Shown here one piece after another: positions 13,048-14,395 of a stretch of DNA of 14,395 bases. The notes under the pieces were generated by a model. It did no database searches. It was not told the origin of the DNA and saw nothing but the letters and a program-made list of their open reading frames with translations. Source of the stretch: DATGFB01 sp032160545 (GTDB taxonomy: Bacteria; Actinomycetota; Actinomycetes; Mycobacteriales; Jatrophihabitantaceae). Location: contig JAVHVN010000192.1 in assembly GCA_032160545.1 (NCBI GenBank), positions 1 to 14,395 of the forward strand, written 5' to 3'. How positions within the stretch are numbered: position 1 is the first letter of the stretch; each line of letters starts with the position of its first letter. Made by a program: the position numbers and the translations under genes.

Positions 13048-14395
13048 TGGCGGGCGCGCCGAACGCCGTGGCGAGCAGGCCCGTCACGGCAGACCCGGAC
13101 GGGGCAACGACCACGGCCCGACGTGCGGCTCGATCCTGGCTCGCCGAAGCACGAGGGCACGGCCGGGCGTTCTTCGTCGCCGCCGGACTGGCCGATGTGC
13201 TCGCCGCCGCCGCCACGGTGTTCAGCTGTTGGAACATCGCCACGCTGATCGTCGCGGGCATCGGCTCGCGGCACTCCGGGGGACTGGGCGGCGCGGTCGC
13301 CGGGGTCGCACTCGGCGCGGCGGTCGCCGCGCTCGCGGCCCTGATCGCCGCCCGACTCGCCGAAGCCGGCGCCGAGCGGGTCGAGACCGCGGTGCGGTCC
13401 AACCTGCTCGAGTCGTTGCTGCTCGGCGACGCTGACGACGAGTCGGTGACCCCCGCAGTCGCCGCGACGGCGGTGATGGACCAGCTTCCGCACATTGCCG
13501 CCTACTTTCGCGGATACGCCCGTGCGGCCCTCGCGACCGTGACCGTCCCCGTCGTGGTCCTGGTGGCCGTGTTCCCCGCGAGTTGGGTCGTCGGGTTGCT
13601 GCTGTTGCTGTCGCTGCCGATCGTCCCGGTCAACATGGCAGTCACCGGCCTGGGCGCGACCGAGGTCAGCCGCCGGCAGATGACGCAGATCGGCGAGCTG
13701 TCCGCCCAGGTGTTGGAGCGGCTGCAGGCCGCGAGCACGCTGCGCGCGCTCGGGGCGATCGAGCACCAGCGCCGCGTCGTGGAGCGCGCCGCCCACGAGC
13801 TGGCCCGCCGGACGGCGGCCGTGCTGCGGATCGCGTTCCTCGCCTCGACCGCTCTGGAATGGGTCGCGACCGTGGGAATCGGCATGGTCGCGATGTACAC
13901 CGGTGCGACCCTGCTCGGGTACGTCCACGCCGCCCCGCTACCCGCCGGCATCGCGCCGCACTCGGCGGTGTTCGTGCTGTTGCTCGCGCCGGAGTTCTTC
14001 TTGCCGCTGCGGCGCTTTGCCGCCGCGTATCACCAGGGCCAGGAGGCGATCGCCGCCGCGGAGATTCTCGGGTCGATCACCGGGACCCGGCGCGCCACTC
14101 GTGACGCCGGGTACTCGACCTGGACCGGGACACCGCCCCGCGTGCAGTTGCGCGACGTCAGCGTCCACTACCCGACGCGCTCGGCGCCGACGCTGAGCGA
14201 CGTCACGTTGACCCTTCCGTCGGGCTCGGTCTTCGGTGTCGCCGGCCCCTCGGGAAGCGGAAAGTCGACACTGCTCCGGGTCGCCGGAGGGTGGCTGCCC
14301 GCCACTGGCGGCACCGTGCGGATCGAGCACTGGTCACCCGGTCGACGCGGGCGGGCCTTGCTGATCGGCCAGCGGCCCTACCTCTTCCCCGGCAC
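13047..14395 (+). CDS. cydD: CydD, thiol exporter ABC subunit (cut at window end)
   Basis: The frame is open from the ATG at 13047 to the last base (449 codons and two bases). CydD with CydC exports cysteine and glutathione to the periplasmic side and is needed for bd oxidase assembly. An N-terminal membrane domain of about six helices (about residues 43-320) contains the CydD-type motif APEFFLPLRRFAAAYHQGQEA (split here as APEFFLPLRRF and AAAYHQGQEA). The ATPase domain begins after residue 365 with VQLRDVSVHYP. Walker A is GPSGSGKST (400-408), and the Q-loop is in LIGQRPYLFPG at the edge. Walker B and the signature lie outside. The start overlaps the stop of the small gene in TGATG. Confidence 0.93.
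   Translation, partial: MAGAPNAVASRPVTADPDGATTTARRAARSWLAEARGHGRAFFVAAGLADVLAAAATVFSCWNIATLIVAGIGSRHSGGLGGAVAGVALGAAVAALAALIAARLAEAGAERVETAVRSNLLESLLLGDADDESVTPAVAATAVMDQLPHIAAYFRGYARAALATVTVPVVVLVAVFPASWVVGLLLLLSLPIVPVNMAVTGLGATEVSRRQMTQIGELSAQVLERLQAASTLRALGAIEHQRRVVERAAHELARRTAAVLRIAFLASTALEWVATVGIGMVAMYTGATLLGYVHAAPLPAGIAPHSAVFVLLLAPEFFLPLRRFAAAYHQGQEAIAAAEILGSITGTRRATRDAGYSTWTGTPPRVQLRDVSVHYPTRSAPTLSDVTLTLPSGSVFGVAGPSGSGKSTLLRVAGGWLPATGGTVRIEHWSPGRRGRALLIGQRPYLFPG

Noticed and set aside
12738..13928. Long minus-strand frame opposite the small gene and cydD
   Set aside because: Antisense to the clear CydD frame, which is open to the window end and has Walker A and the CydD membrane motif.

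Overview
The window is GC-rich throughout, starts many genes with GTG, packs genes tightly and carries a furA-katG pair, all of which point to a high-GC Actinomycetota chromosome. The FurA and KatG proteins look close to mycobacterial ones, so a Mycobacteriales-like or related actinomycete is plausible, but I cannot name a genus. I see no phage, insertion sequence, tRNA, rRNA or CRISPR. The window is ordinary chromosome made of several short operons, with 12 protein genes and one more cut by the right edge. No stretch longer than about 265 bases lacks a gene.

Layout. (a) 12-1725, minus strand: a two-gene ABC-2 type exporter (ATPase then membrane subunit). (b) 1823-4532, plus strand: a probably leaderless promoter, the redox/metal-responsive repressor gene furA, and katG, whose start overlaps the furA stop. 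(c) 4545-4585: a perfect 17-bp hairpin between katG and the convergent gene. (d) 4603-6333, minus: a secreted alkaline-phosphatase-superfamily phosphodiesterase. (e) 6599-7381, plus: a rhomboid-like membrane protein. (f) 7459-8097, plus: an NAD(P)-binding NmrA-like protein with a palindrome over its putative promoter. (g) 8136-9471, minus: a MarR regulator and a short-chain dehydrogenase in probable co-transcription, divergent from a six-helix membrane protein (9579-10271, plus). The shared 107-bp gap holds a cluster of ATCGTT/AACGAT elements. (h) 10387-14395, plus: a cytochrome bd operon, cydA-cydB-small membrane protein-cydD. cydD runs off the window end.

How the genes work together. FurA probably represses its own operon and releases KatG expression under peroxide stress. 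The cytochrome bd subunits resemble the cyanide-insensitive (CioAB-like) branch more than the classical mycobacterial CydAB. CydD is half of the CydDC thiol exporter needed to assemble bd oxidase. The most unusual item is a 65-residue, two-helix protein between cydB and cydD, with its own strong ribosome binding site and a start/stop overlap with cydD. It is a candidate accessory subunit or assembly factor that does not look like CydX. I found no clear sign of an entirely new multi-gene system.
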